Part shown: piece after piece, positions 1 to 6,030 of the stretch
How the letters are laid out: each line of letters opens with the position of its first letter
Numbering within the stretch: the stretch's first letter is position 1
Assembly (NCBI GenBank): GCA_013696045.1
Contig: JACCZH010000453.1
Span: forward strand, 1 to 6,030
Source of the DNA: Chloroflexia bacterium
Lineage (GTDB): Bacteria > Chloroflexota > Chloroflexia > Thermomicrobiales > CFX8
Direction of reading: 5' to 3'
Length of the DNA: 6,030 nucleotides
The notes under the pieces: generated by a model
Databases searched by the model: none
What the model was told of the DNA's origin: nothing
The model's input: the letters and a program-made list of their open reading frames with translations, nothing else
Made by a program: the position numbers and the translations under genes

Positions 1-540
1 CTGTTCGTGTACGACCTCGCCACCGGACAGCTCTATCAGATCACAAACACGCCGGATGTTGACGAAACGCTCAGTGACATATCGCTCGGCGAGGATGGCG
101 CCGTCAGGGTGGTGTGGGCACAGCCGGATGGCCTGCAACCGGGACACAATGACGTCTATGTGACGAGCTTTGAGCTGGTCGACACCGTCCTTTACGAGGT
201 CTGCCCATTGTTCGACCAATCGCGCGCCTATCGCATCAAGAGCACTGTCCCGGTCCGCTTCCAGCTCTGTGACGCGCAGGGGCAGAACCTTTCGTCAGCA
301 TCGATCGTCGTCACGGCCACGGACCTGGTGAAGGTGGATGGCACGGCTGCATCTACCGTTGTGGAAAACACCGGCAACTCGAACCCCGATGACGCGTTCC
401 GCTACGACCCCACGCTCGGCGGAACGGGCGGCTACATCTACAACCTCAGCACCAAGGGACTCTCGCCGGGGACCTGGGAGCTGCGCTTCACCGTCAGCGG
501 CGACCCCACGACCTACAGCGTCGCCTTCGACCTGCGCTAG
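1..540 (+). CDS. C-terminal part of an exported beta-propeller protein with a terminal PxKF-type domain (5' end outside the window)
   Basis: The frame is open from the first base, so the true start lies upstream; the GTG at 7 is an ordinary Val codon inside a propeller blade. 179 residues are visible. Residues 1-57 read like the last blade of a TolB/PD40-type propeller (VYDLATGQLYQIT, then VRVVWAQPDG and NDVYVTSF). From about residue 62 to the end there is a domain resembling the PxKF family: a Cys near its start (VCPLFD), the signature STVPVRFQL at 247-273 (PVRF at 250-261, Arg for the usual Lys), then DAFRYDP, YIYNLSTKGL and a closing SVAFDLR strand. Such domains end large secreted bacterial proteins; their exact role is not known to me. 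No membrane anchor or sortase signal follows, so the protein is probably released or held by other parts. The collagen-like gene follows after 45 bases with no terminator between, so shared transcription is likely. Propeller call moderate, PxKF call fairly good. Confidence 0.75.
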   Translation: MFVYDLATGQLYQITNTPDVDETLSDISLGEDGAVRVVWAQPDGLQPGHNDVYVTSFELVDTVLYEVCPLFDQSRAYRIKSTVPVRFQLCDAQGQNLSSASIVVTATDLVKVDGTAASTVVENTGNSNPDDAFRYDPTLGGTGGYIYNLSTKGLSPGTWELRFTVSGDPTTYSVAFDLR

Positions 541-574
541 AGACCGCTTTACCCGCGTTCGATCGTTTCGTAAC

Positions 575-580
575 AGGAGG
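575..580 (+). promoter_or_regulatory. Shine-Dalgarno site of the collagen-like gene
   Basis: A perfect AGGAGG lies 5 bases before the ATG at 586. It fixes the start of the collagen-like protein and implies strong translation. Confidence 0.85.
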
Positions 581-585
581 ATTGC

Positions 586-1311
586 ATGTTTCTCAAGAAC
601 CGTCACGACATCTACCGTCTGATCGTCCCGGCATTCGTCGCGCTGTTGGCCCTATCGCTTGGCTCCGCCGTCATTGCCAGCGGCCACGACTCTGGAACAA
701 CCTACTACGCCTGTCTGAAGAAGAACGGAACTCTCACCGGCGTCAACACTGACGGTCCCACCAATTGCAAACAGGATACTGCTGTGACCTGGAGCCAGAC
801 CGGCCCCATGGGTCCCGCCGGTCCGCAAGGTGAGCAAGGACTCCAGGGAGAGGTTGGACCAAAGGGTGACACCGGTCAGCAAGGGTTACAAGGACCAGCT
901 GGCGACGTTGGCCCACAGGGAGCGACCGGCGCGCAGGGCGACAGCGGAGCTCAGGGAATCCAGGGGCCGGCAGGGCCAATGGGAGACACAGGCGCTTCCG
1001 GTCCTGCCGGCGCAACTGGCCCTCAGGGACTACAGGGGGCGAGCGGAGTTACTGGACTCGAATGGGTGTCAGAATCAATAACCTACGGATTTCTCGATGC
1101 CTTCATGACAGTTGAAGCCAACTGTCCTGCTGGGCAAGTGGCTCTCGCAGGGGGATTTGACAAGGATAGCTATGACACCAAGATCGCCCGCTCTATGCCG
1201 ATCCTGAACCAGGCGGGCGTTGCAACCGGCTGGCGAGTTGACGGGCAGATACGGGTACCTCACTTGGATTGGACTGTGACCGCCTACGCCCTCTGCGGCA
1301 ACGCTTCATAG
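586..1311 (+). CDS. Secreted collagen-like (Gly-X-Y repeat) protein
   Basis: 241 residues, start set by the AGGAGG at 575-580. Residues 1-31 form a signal peptide: basic start (K4, R6, R11), hydrophobic core about 13-30, likely cut after VIA at 31. Residues 32-72 are a short Cys-bearing head (C43, C61; YYACLKKNGTL ... CKQDTAVTW), a pattern common ahead of bacterial collagen repeats. From G73 to T156 there are 28 uninterrupted Gly-X-Y triplets, with frequent GPA, GPQ and LQG and one GPKGDT (91-96), a charge-stabilised collagen motif that does not need hydroxyproline. Residues 157-241 form a globular tail with C180 and C237 (CPAGQVALAGG ... WTVTAYALC), again a recurrent partner of such repeats and plausibly the trimerisation or binding part. 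No LPXTG or membrane anchor is seen. Expected product: an extracellular triple helix. Its ligand or structural role cannot be read from sequence. It follows the PxKF-domain gene and ends before a terminator. Confidence 0.9.
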   Translation: MFLKNRHDIYRLIVPAFVALLALSLGSAVIASGHDSGTTYYACLKKNGTLTGVNTDGPTNCKQDTAVTWSQTGPMGPAGPQGEQGLQGEVGPKGDTGQQGLQGPAGDVGPQGATGAQGDSGAQGIQGPAGPMGDTGASGPAGATGPQGLQGASGVTGLEWVSESITYGFLDAFMTVEANCPAGQVALAGGFDKDSYDTKIARSMPILNQAGVATGWRVDGQIRVPHLDWTVTAYALCGNAS

Positions 1312-1357
1312 TTCGACATCCACAAGAGGGGTACTTCAGACCATCCCAAACACGTAG

Positions 1358-1385
1358 AAGGGTGACGCACTGCGTCACCCTTTTT
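1358..1385 (+). terminator. Rho-independent terminator after the collagen-like gene
   Basis: An 11-bp perfect stem (1358-1368 with 1372-1382, core GGGTGACGC/GCGTCACCC) closes a 3-base ACT loop and runs into TTTTT at 1381-1385. It lies 47 bases after the stop codon. The minus-strand side lacks a T run (TTCTAC), so it looks one-way and serves the plus-strand genes. Confidence 0.88.
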
Positions 1386-1599
1386 GCTGCCTGATTGGGT
1401 GGCGACCGAGTAGGAGCCTATTTCCACAGCCCGTACTTGTTGCGCTCAATGTCGCCGTAGTCCTGCATGTGGCGCGCATGCGGCTCAATGCCATGCCTGC
1501 CGACGTCACGACAACGGCCACTGCCGAGCTCCCGGCGATGTTCCGCCAGTCTATGGCGTTATCCTCTGGATGATTCACTTCAACGCACATATACGCTGA
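1386..1599 (-). other. Intergenic stretch with possible remnant of a decayed minus-strand gene
   Basis: No convincing gene is present. Right after the methyltransferase stop, the same frame stays open (ATG at 1590, beginning MCVEVNHPEDNAIDWRNIAG) as far as the stop at 1375-1377. A second minus frame, open from 1558 to a stop at 1418-1420, ends with the protein-like HARHMQDYGDIERNKYGLWK and uses G/C-ending codons. The two could be pieces of one old gene joined by a frameshift near 1490-1510. I recognise neither piece, and the plus strand of the same stretch is open too, so chance reading is possible. Confidence 0.25.
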
Positions 1600-2376
1600 T
1601 TATGCCTTGAGCGTAACAATCAGAAAACGGTGGATCGGGATGTCGACATAACCGCACTGCTGCATCACTCGATGCAGCGCGAACAAAGCGTCATGGTGCC
1701 GTTCGACCGAGAAGTCCGGGATTTGCCAGGGCACGGCTTTGAGGAAGTAGACCACCGCGCCAATGTCGAAGAAGCGGGCCGGTGGAAAATCCTCGTGCTG
1801 TTCAATGAGCTGAAACCCAGCCGCCTCCAGTTCCCGCGCCGCGAAGTCGAGGTTCCAGTGAGCATACTCGTCGTTTGCTGGTGCGCCGAGCAACCGGTTT
1901 AGCTCGATGTCGTTCTGCCCGCCGACCTGCTGGGTAATGAAGCGTCCGCCGGACTTCAGAACGCGTAGCACATCATCTGGGGAGTACGATTCGTGCCGGT
2001 TGATGACGAGATCGATGCTGTCGTCCGCGAACGGGAGCTGCAGGTCCTCCGCAACCTCGTGGACAGCCACTCCAAGCGGTTCTAGCCGCTCCCGCGCGAT
2101 TGAAACATTAGGCGGATAACCCTCGGTCGCGACCGTGTATGCCGGGAAGGGTTGCAGCTTCGTCAAAAACTCCCTGCCGCCAGTGCCCATATCCAGCATC
2201 GACGCTGCCTGGCGCAGGTGCCGCAGCAGCCGGCTCGCGTAGCTCCACGCCAGCGGCGCCTCTACCAGCCGATCCGTCTTCGAGATGTACGCGAAATCCC
2301 AGCCGGAGAAGGGTTGCTCAGCGTCGGCGATGAGGCGGTTGAACAGTGCGATGTCGTCGAGATCGGTGAGAGGCAT
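1600..2376 (-). CDS. Class I SAM-dependent methyltransferase, substrate unknown
   Basis: Soluble methyltransferase with the Rossmann motifs in order (numbering from the farther ATG at 2397): motif I MLDMGTGGREFL (67-78) for SAM binding; post-I acidic strand end ATEGYPPN (90-97, E92) for the ribose hydroxyls; motif II region LPFADDSIDLVINRHESY (121-138); motif III VLRVLKSGGRFITQQVG (143-159). The N-terminal PFSGWDF and C-terminal VPWQIPDFSVE match a family of stand-alone bacterial methyltransferases that I know only as uncharacterised. Length is normal (258 or 265 residues) and nothing is broken. Start choice: the ATG at 2376 lies 4 bases after the antitoxin stop, has a weak GGAA upstream, and the family-like sequence begins there (MPLTDLDD). 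The ATG at 2397 would add seven unconvincing residues, overlap the antitoxin by 17 bases and lacks a ribosome site. It is probably transcribed with the toxin-antitoxin remnant, with no evident functional tie to it. Confidence 0.85.
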   Translation of the reverse strand: MPLTDLDDIALFNRLIADAEQPFSGWDFAYISKTDRLVEAPLAWSYASRLLRHLRQAASMLDMGTGGREFLTKLQPFPAYTVATEGYPPNVSIARERLEPLGVAVHEVAEDLQLPFADDSIDLVINRHESYSPDDVLRVLKSGGRFITQQVGGQNDIELNRLLGAPANDEYAHWNLDFAARELEAAGFQLIEQHEDFPPARFFDIGAVVYFLKAVPWQIPDFSVERHHDALFALHRVMQQCGYVDIPIHRFLIVTLKA

Positions 2377-2380
2377 CTGG

Positions 2381-2704
2381 CTATTCCGGTGTGTCATCCG
2401 GGACGAGCGTCACGGCATGATCGGGAAAGACGGCCTTGATCTCGAGCGTGCCGCCGAGCATCTCGACGGACTCGCGCAGCGTCTTCAGGTAGACATCCTC
2501 CTCATGCTCGACTGATGTATTGGCTGATTGAGCTTCAGAATGTGTCTGGCAGGTGCTAGTCTGAGCGGCCTCGTGCTCGTCACAGAGCTTTCCAAGCACC
2601 AGCCCAACCTTGATGGCGCGTCGTCGTTGTTCGGAGCGCAATCGGAGTTCTGGGGCGTCCGGCGACTTCCGGGTCAGCTCAGAGAATGGCCTTGTCTTTG
2701 GCAT
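2381..2704 (-). CDS. XRE/HigA-like antitoxin with a degenerate helix-turn-helix
   Basis: 107 residues, start ATG at 2704 overlapping the toxin stop (TAATG at 2702-2706) and preceded by GAGGGAG. In HigB/HigA-type pairs such a protein binds the toxin and represses the operon through an XRE helix-turn-helix. The frame is recognisable by its ends: MPKTRPFSELTRKS at the N-terminus, and EHEEDVYLKTLRESVEMLGG (66-85) then LEIKAVFPD, the usual tail of this family. Spacing from Q48 to E66 is exactly that of the family (Q..LA..L..nQ..vSr.E), yet residues 49-65 (TSTCQTHSEAQSANTSV) lack the Leu/Ala core of the DNA-recognition helices. The expected residues appear in other frames: LAPARHILKLNQP in the +1 frame at 2559-2521 and YISR in the +2 frame at 2519-2508. 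I infer compensating indels that kept the frame open but probably destroyed DNA binding. The family call is good; function is doubtful. Confidence 0.75.
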   Translation of the reverse strand: MPKTRPFSELTRKSPDAPELRLRSEQRRRAIKVGLVLGKLCDEHEAAQTSTCQTHSEAQSANTSVEHEEDVYLKTLRESVEMLGGTLEIKAVFPDHAVTLVPDDTPE

Positions 2705-3053
2705 TAGATTTCTCCCTCGTTGCGGAGTGCTTCGAGATGCTCATCGTAGAGACGATCGGCAATCGGAATCATCTCCGCATACCAGGCATTCCACCGGTTC
2801 CGTTTATCTCCTCCGATCAAGAGTATCGCCATTCGTCGCGGATCGTATGCGAAGAGAATTCGCATACTACTTATCCGCAACTCCTTCAGGTTCGGGTGAC
2901 GCGATCCCTTGATTTTTCTACGGACGGTCGTCCGAGCGCGGGTCCGTGCTCTATGAGAGCAGCGACGGCGTCATCAATTGCGCGTTGGGCGTCGACAACG
3001 AGGTTGTCCCACCAAGCATTGAACTCGTCAGTTTACTCAACTTCCCATTCCAT
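2704..3053 (-). pseudogene. RelE/HigB-superfamily (Gp49-like) toxin, disrupted by a nonsense codon and a frameshift
   Basis: Reading the minus strand from ATG at 3053 gives MEWEVE, then TAA at 3033-3035 where the family usually has an aromatic residue, then in the same frame TDEFNAWWDNL and AALIEHGPALGRPSVEK. At the A5 run 2913-2917 the frame breaks. With one A restored it continues IKGSRHPNLKELR, then RILFAYDPRRMAILLIGGDK, WNAWYAEMIPIADRLYDEHL and a TAA at 2704-2706. Restored length is 116 residues, normal for the phage-derived Gp49-like (PF05973-type) toxins, which cleave mRNA at the ribosome. Diagnostic parts are the E-HGPALGRP helix, KGSRHPN-KELR, the FAYDPRR strand, GGDK and the conserved end. 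The loop between KELR and RILF is a few residues shorter than usual. The two lesions are seen directly; family and loss of activity are inferred. Sequencing error at the homopolymer could explain the frameshift but not the TAA. Confidence 0.85.
2712..2718 (-). promoter_or_regulatory. Shine-Dalgarno site of the antitoxin
   Basis: GAGGGAG, 7 bases before the antitoxin ATG, lies inside the last toxin codons. With the TAATG overlap it points to translational coupling of the pair, the usual arrangement for toxin-first modules. Confidence 0.6.
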
Positions 3054-3130
3054 AACGGGAGTATAAAGTATGCACCAGTACACACCAACGGATTTTCGCT
3101 TGCCCCAGCTAGCTGAAGGCAGTTTGAAGA
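3054..3130. other. Short gap between the signalling gene and the toxin remnant
   Basis: Holds the possible promoter described above and a perfect 10-base palindrome CAGCTAGCTG at 3106-3115. The palindrome lies 15 bases after the signalling gene's stop codon and has no T run on either side, so it is a poor terminator. No gene is seen. Confidence 0.5.
3060..3088 (-). promoter_or_regulatory. Possible sigma70-type promoter of the toxin-antitoxin operon
   Basis: On the minus strand TTGGTG (3088-3083) and TATACT (3065-3060) are separated by 17 bases; the -10 matches the consensus at 5 of 6 positions and the -35 at 3 of 6. Transcription would begin about at the toxin ATG (3053), giving a leaderless message, which fits the lack of a ribosome site there. 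Two direct repeats, AGTATA and AGTATG, overlap the -10 (3060-3072 on the plus strand) and could be an operator half-site pair. Weak evidence. Confidence 0.3.
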
Positions 3131-6030
3131 CTACGCCATCACCCGCTCTGTTTGCGGGATGACAGCCAAAACCTCGATGATGGTGGCTTCGAGGTCGCTG
3201 CCAGCGAGGTCCTGGGAGACGTCGTTGAGCTCGCCGAGCAGGGATTGGGCGGCGCGGACGACGTCGGGGTCGAAGCGGCTGCCGGCCTGGCCGGCCAGCG
3301 CCTGGAGAGCTTCGTCCATGCTGAGCGATTCACGGTGGGCACGCTCGGAGGTCATGGCGTCGATGGCGTCCGCGACGGCGATGATCCTCGCTCCCGTGGG
3401 GATCGCCACGCCTTGCAATCCGGACGGGAAACCTGAGCCGTCCCAGTGCTCATGCTGATGGACGACGGCCGGCAGCACACTGTCTGGCAACGGAACCTGT
3501 GAGAGCAGCCGGTGGGCATTGATCGGGATGCCGTAGAGCAGCTCCCGCTCGGAATCAGACAGCCCGGACGGCTTGCGCAGCAGCGAGTCCGGCAGCGAGA
3601 ACATGCCGATGTCGTGAATGACGGCCGCGATCCGCAGCGCGGACAGCTCGTCCTCAGGCAGCCGTAGCTCGCGAGCCAGCGCCAGTGCGTAATCCGCCAC
3701 TCTCTGGGAGTGACCGGCCCGCTCCAACGTGCGTTGGTCCATGGCCCTCACCAGCAGTGCCAACGTTTCCTTTGGCGCCTGGCGCAGCAGGTCGGTGATC
3801 CGGCCATGCGAGGAGGCCAGTTCGGCGAAGGCTTCATTTGATTGGTAGACCTGGTTGCGGCCGGCCTGCTTGGCGAGGTACATGGCGTGGCTGGCAGCCA
3901 GCAAGAGCTGGTCGATATCCCCGGCGTCGTTGGGATAGGACGCCGCGCCCACGCTCACCGTCATCTGCTCAACCTGTTCGGCAGCCATAAAGAGTTGTGT
4001 GGCAATTCCGATCCGCAGATTCTCGGCGACGGCGGGCGCACTCCTACGTCCTGTCCTGGGTAGCAGAACCGCAAATTGATCGCTGGTATAGCGGGCGATG
4101 GCCTGTGGCGAGCGCACCCGCGCGTTGAGAGTGTCGCCAACCTGACGGAGCATCTCGTCGGCGATCAGGTGACCGTAGGTGTCGTTGATGCCCTTGAAGC
4201 GGTCGACACCGATAATCAACAGCGACACGGGATCACCGCCCGCGTTCATCATCTCGTTGTCCAGCCGCTTCAGGAAGGTCGCGCGATTCTCCAGGTTAGT
4301 GACGCTGTCAATGCTCGCCTGACGCTGGAGCTCATGGTGCAGATGGCTGCGTTCCACCGATGAGGCCAGATGAGTAGCGAGCGAGATCAGGAAAGCCAAA
4401 TCGCCCTCATCCAGTGGTCTGCGCGCTCCAGCCGTGACATCGATCACCCCGCTGGCTCGGCCCTCAGTGACAATCGGGACGCAGATCTGACTGCGTACTG
4501 GTTGACCCACAACCGTTAACGGCCCCTGTGCGCCGCGTAGGAACACCGGCTCGCCGGTCGCGGCGGCGCGACCGATGGGGCCGTCGCCAACCTGAATGGC
4601 GGCCAGCTCTCCAACGTCTCCGGCAGCCAGGGTTAGCGCGGTGTTGTCATGCGTAAGGGTCCAGATGGCGGCGTGTTCGTAACCCGCCTGTTCGCGCAGG
4701 GTATTGATGATGGCGCTCATGATGTGGTCCAGATCGCGCTCGGTCGCCATGACGGCAGCGGCGATGCGCAGCGCCTCAAATTCCCGGCGAGTGCGTTCAC
4801 GCTCCGTCACGTCTCGCAACACGCCCTGGATAAGGATATCGTCGCTTTGTGGATGGGGTTGCACGGGGCGCAGAAAGAGCTCGGCCTGGATGACGCGCTG
4901 GTCGGGACGAAGAAGGTTGACGAGCACCGGCCCATTGAGTCTCCACGAGCTGTGAGTGTCGACAGACTGAAATTGGCGCGTCAGGGTTTGGCCCACTTCG
5001 CCTGTGCGGCCCTCTTCAAGCAGGTCGAAGATGCTGAGCGTCTCCAGATCGTCGCGGCCATGCCCGCTCAGCTCTTCCAGCGCCGGGTTGGCCATCAGGA
5101 AATTGCCGTTGTCATCGTGCAGAAAGACGCCGTCCGGCAGCCGCTCGATGAGTGAACGCAATGTCTCATGCTGCTGCTGCACCTGAAATCGGTCCACCGC
5201 CATCGAGGCGGACGCGGCAATGGTTTCGAGCAGCTCAATATCGTAGCCTGCTGGCGAGGTCTGCTCACGAGTGTAGATGGTCAGAGCGCCCAGTACACGT
5301 GCTGGAGTCATGAGCACCACAGTCAGCGATGCCGCGAACCCCTCTCCACGCGCGATTTCGGTGAAGAGCCGTGGCGCGTCGGTCATGGCGTTCACGAACA
5401 GCGGCTGACGGGCAATCTCCAGCCAGCGATCGGGTGTCAAGTATGGAAAGAGTGCCGTACCGCGTTGCGCGTATTCGTCAGAGAGTCCAAGCGTGCCTGC
5501 GCAGGTGAGTGTTTCCCCGTCGCGGTTACTCAGCCAGATTGCGGCGGCTGAGTTGAGGAGCACTCCGGTGGCTGCCTTGAGAATGAGAGCGGCCTGCTCA
5601 TCCAGGGTTGCGCTGCCGGCCAGGCTGGTAGCCAACCCGCGTAACGATTCAGCTCGGGATTGGGCCACCGTCAATTGCTCCGCCGCGCGTTGATTGCGAG
5701 CCGCGCCGGCAACGAGCAGGGCGATATCGGCGGGATCGAAGGGAGCCCTCAACAGGCCGTCGAATCCGTTGGCAATAAGTCCGCGCAGCGAGACCATTTC
5801 CATGCGTGGCAGCGCCACAATCCAGCTGTTCTTGCCACCAGCCGCCGAATGCAAGCGCGCACAGATTTCCGAGCCGCTCAATCCGGGTGACTGTTGCGGC
5901 GCGAAGATGAGCGGATAGCCCGATTCCTCAAGCGCCTTCAGGGCGTCATCAAGACCTTCGACCGCCACCGAGCCAGCGCCCTCGGTGGCAATGGCATCGG
6001 CCAGGGCGTTGCGCATGATGACGTCGTCGG
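3131..6030 (-). CDS. Multi-sensor protein: pseudo-receiver, GAF, PAS, GAF, degenerate GGDEF, degenerate HD-GYP (5' end outside the window)
   Basis: A cytoplasmic signalling protein with no membrane segment. The ATG at 6016 (residue 1 here, 961 residues to the stop) is probably not the start: the frame continues upstream as DDVI, matching the acidic pair of a receiver domain. Domains: receiver 1-105; GAF 1 about 138-275; PAS about 284-400, ending RDVTERERTR; GAF 2 about 425-555; GGDEF about 565-725; HD-GYP about 745-925. The receiver has P40, P70 and A91 in place of the phosphoacceptor Asp, switch Thr/Ser and Lys. In the GGDEF domain ASIDSVTNLENR and FKGINDTYGH are kept, but the signature is TSDQF (644-648), the first metal Asp is G603, and the RxxD inhibitory site reads RSPQ (635-638). 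In HD-GYP H769, H801-D802, H855 and D883 remain, but HDIGK is HDIGM, the later His is I830, the HH pair is Q854-H855 and GYP is GFP. Cyclase activity is very unlikely and phosphodiesterase activity doubtful; ligand sensing or protein binding is inferred. Confidence 0.9.
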   Translation of the reverse strand, partial: DDVIMRNALADAIATEGAGSVAVEGLDDALKALEESGYPLIFAPQQSPGLSGSEICARLHSAAGGKNSWIVALPRMEMVSLRGLIANGFDGLLRAPFDPADIALLVAGAARNQRAAEQLTVAQSRAESLRGLATSLAGSATLDEQAALILKAATGVLLNSAAAIWLSNRDGETLTCAGTLGLSDEYAQRGTALFPYLTPDRWLEIARQPLFVNAMTDAPRLFTEIARGEGFAASLTVVLMTPARVLGALTIYTREQTSPAGYDIELLETIAASASMAVDRFQVQQQHETLRSLIERLPDGVFLHDDNGNFLMANPALEELSGHGRDDLETLSIFDLLEEGRTGEVGQTLTRQFQSVDTHSSWRLNGPVLVNLLRPDQRVIQAELFLRPVQPHPQSDDILIQGVLRDVTERERTRREFEALRIAAAVMATERDLDHIMSAIINTLREQAGYEHAAIWTLTHDNTALTLAAGDVGELAAIQVGDGPIGRAAATGEPVFLRGAQGPLTVVGQPVRSQICVPIVTEGRASGVIDVTAGARRPLDEGDLAFLISLATHLASSVERSHLHHELQRQASIDSVTNLENRATFLKRLDNEMMNAGGDPVSLLIIGVDRFKGINDTYGHLIADEMLRQVGDTLNARVRSPQAIARYTSDQFAVLLPRTGRRSAPAVAENLRIGIATQLFMAAEQVEQMTVSVGAASYPNDAGDIDQLLLAASHAMYLAKQAGRNQVYQSNEAFAELASSHGRITDLLRQAPKETLALLVRAMDQRTLERAGHSQRVADYALALARELRLPEDELSALRIAAVIHDIGMFSLPDSLLRKPSGLSDSERELLYGIPINAHRLLSQVPLPDSVLPAVVHQHEHWDGSGFPSGLQGVAIPTGARIIAVADAIDAMTSERAHRESLSMDEALQALAGQAGSRFDPDVVRAAQSLLGELNDVSQDLAGSDLEATIIEVLAVIPQTERVMA

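Noticed and set aside
805..1050. Direct DNA repeats in the collagen region as a tandem-repeat or CRISPR-like array
   Set aside because: The 9-base-like periodicity follows from Gly-X-Y codons; there are no constant repeats with unique spacers.
652..1081. Open frames in other phases across the collagen repeat
   Set aside because: The Gly-X-Y repeat keeps stops out of the other frames; only the 586-1311 frame has a ribosome site, signal peptide and repeat logic.
2610..3066. Plus-strand open frames of 100 and 126 residues over the toxin and antitoxin
   Set aside because: The minus strand carries recognisable toxin and antitoxin sequence; the plus-strand translations resemble no known family.
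3103..3119. Palindrome near 3106-3115 as a terminator for the signalling gene
   Set aside because: Only 4-5 firm base pairs with a tight loop and no T run on either strand.
2686..3130. Insertion-sequence remnant as the cause of the broken toxin
   Set aside because: No terminal inverted repeats, transposase fragments or target duplications are seen; the lesions are point changes.
3842..5551. Several long plus-strand open frames (up to 168 residues at 4649-5155) opposite the signalling gene
   Set aside because: They are antisense shadows of a 961-residue frame with clear domains; their translations show no family-like pattern.

Overview
This is a GC-rich bacterial window with no RNA genes and no intact mobile element. 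Two plus-strand genes for exported proteins face a minus-strand block, and the two meet at about 1.3-1.6 kb. The style suggests a Chloroflexota (Thermomicrobia-like) or actinobacterial genome. Pointers are the PxKF-type exported protein, a collagen-like protein with Cys-bearing flanks, a long GAF/PAS/GGDEF/HD-GYP protein and a Gp49/XRE toxin-antitoxin pair. The taxonomic guess is inference and weak.

Plus strand, 1-1385: first comes the 3' end of a gene for an exported protein, with the tail of a beta-propeller followed by a C-terminal PxKF-type domain. After 45 bases and a strong AGGAGG ribosome site comes a 241-residue secreted collagen-like protein with an unbroken run of 28 Gly-X-Y triplets. 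A strong intrinsic terminator at 1358-1385 closes this unit. The two genes are probably co-transcribed and act outside the cell.

Junction, 1386-1599: there is no convincing gene. Two minus-strand frames hold short protein-like stretches that could be a decayed gene.

Minus strand, 1600-3053 (reading right to left): a decayed type II toxin-antitoxin module followed by a class I SAM-dependent methyltransferase. The RelE/HigB-superfamily (Gp49-like) toxin has an in-frame TAA at codon 7 and a one-base loss in an A tract. Its XRE/HigA-like antitoxin still has a full-length open frame, but the helix-turn-helix core appears scrambled by mutually compensating indels. The methyltransferase looks intact.

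Minus strand, 3131-6030: one very long gene, cut by the right edge of the window, encodes REC-GAF-PAS-GAF-GGDEF-HD-GYP. The architecture says c-di-GMP signalling, yet key residues are missing in all three signalling modules. The phosphoacceptor Asp is Pro, GGDEF is TSDQF with the first metal Asp also lost, and HD-GYP lacks several ligands. It is better read as a multi-sensor scaffold or binding protein than as an active cyclase or phosphodiesterase.

I did not find a clearly new system. The most notable content is this degenerate signalling protein and the partly erased toxin-antitoxin module.
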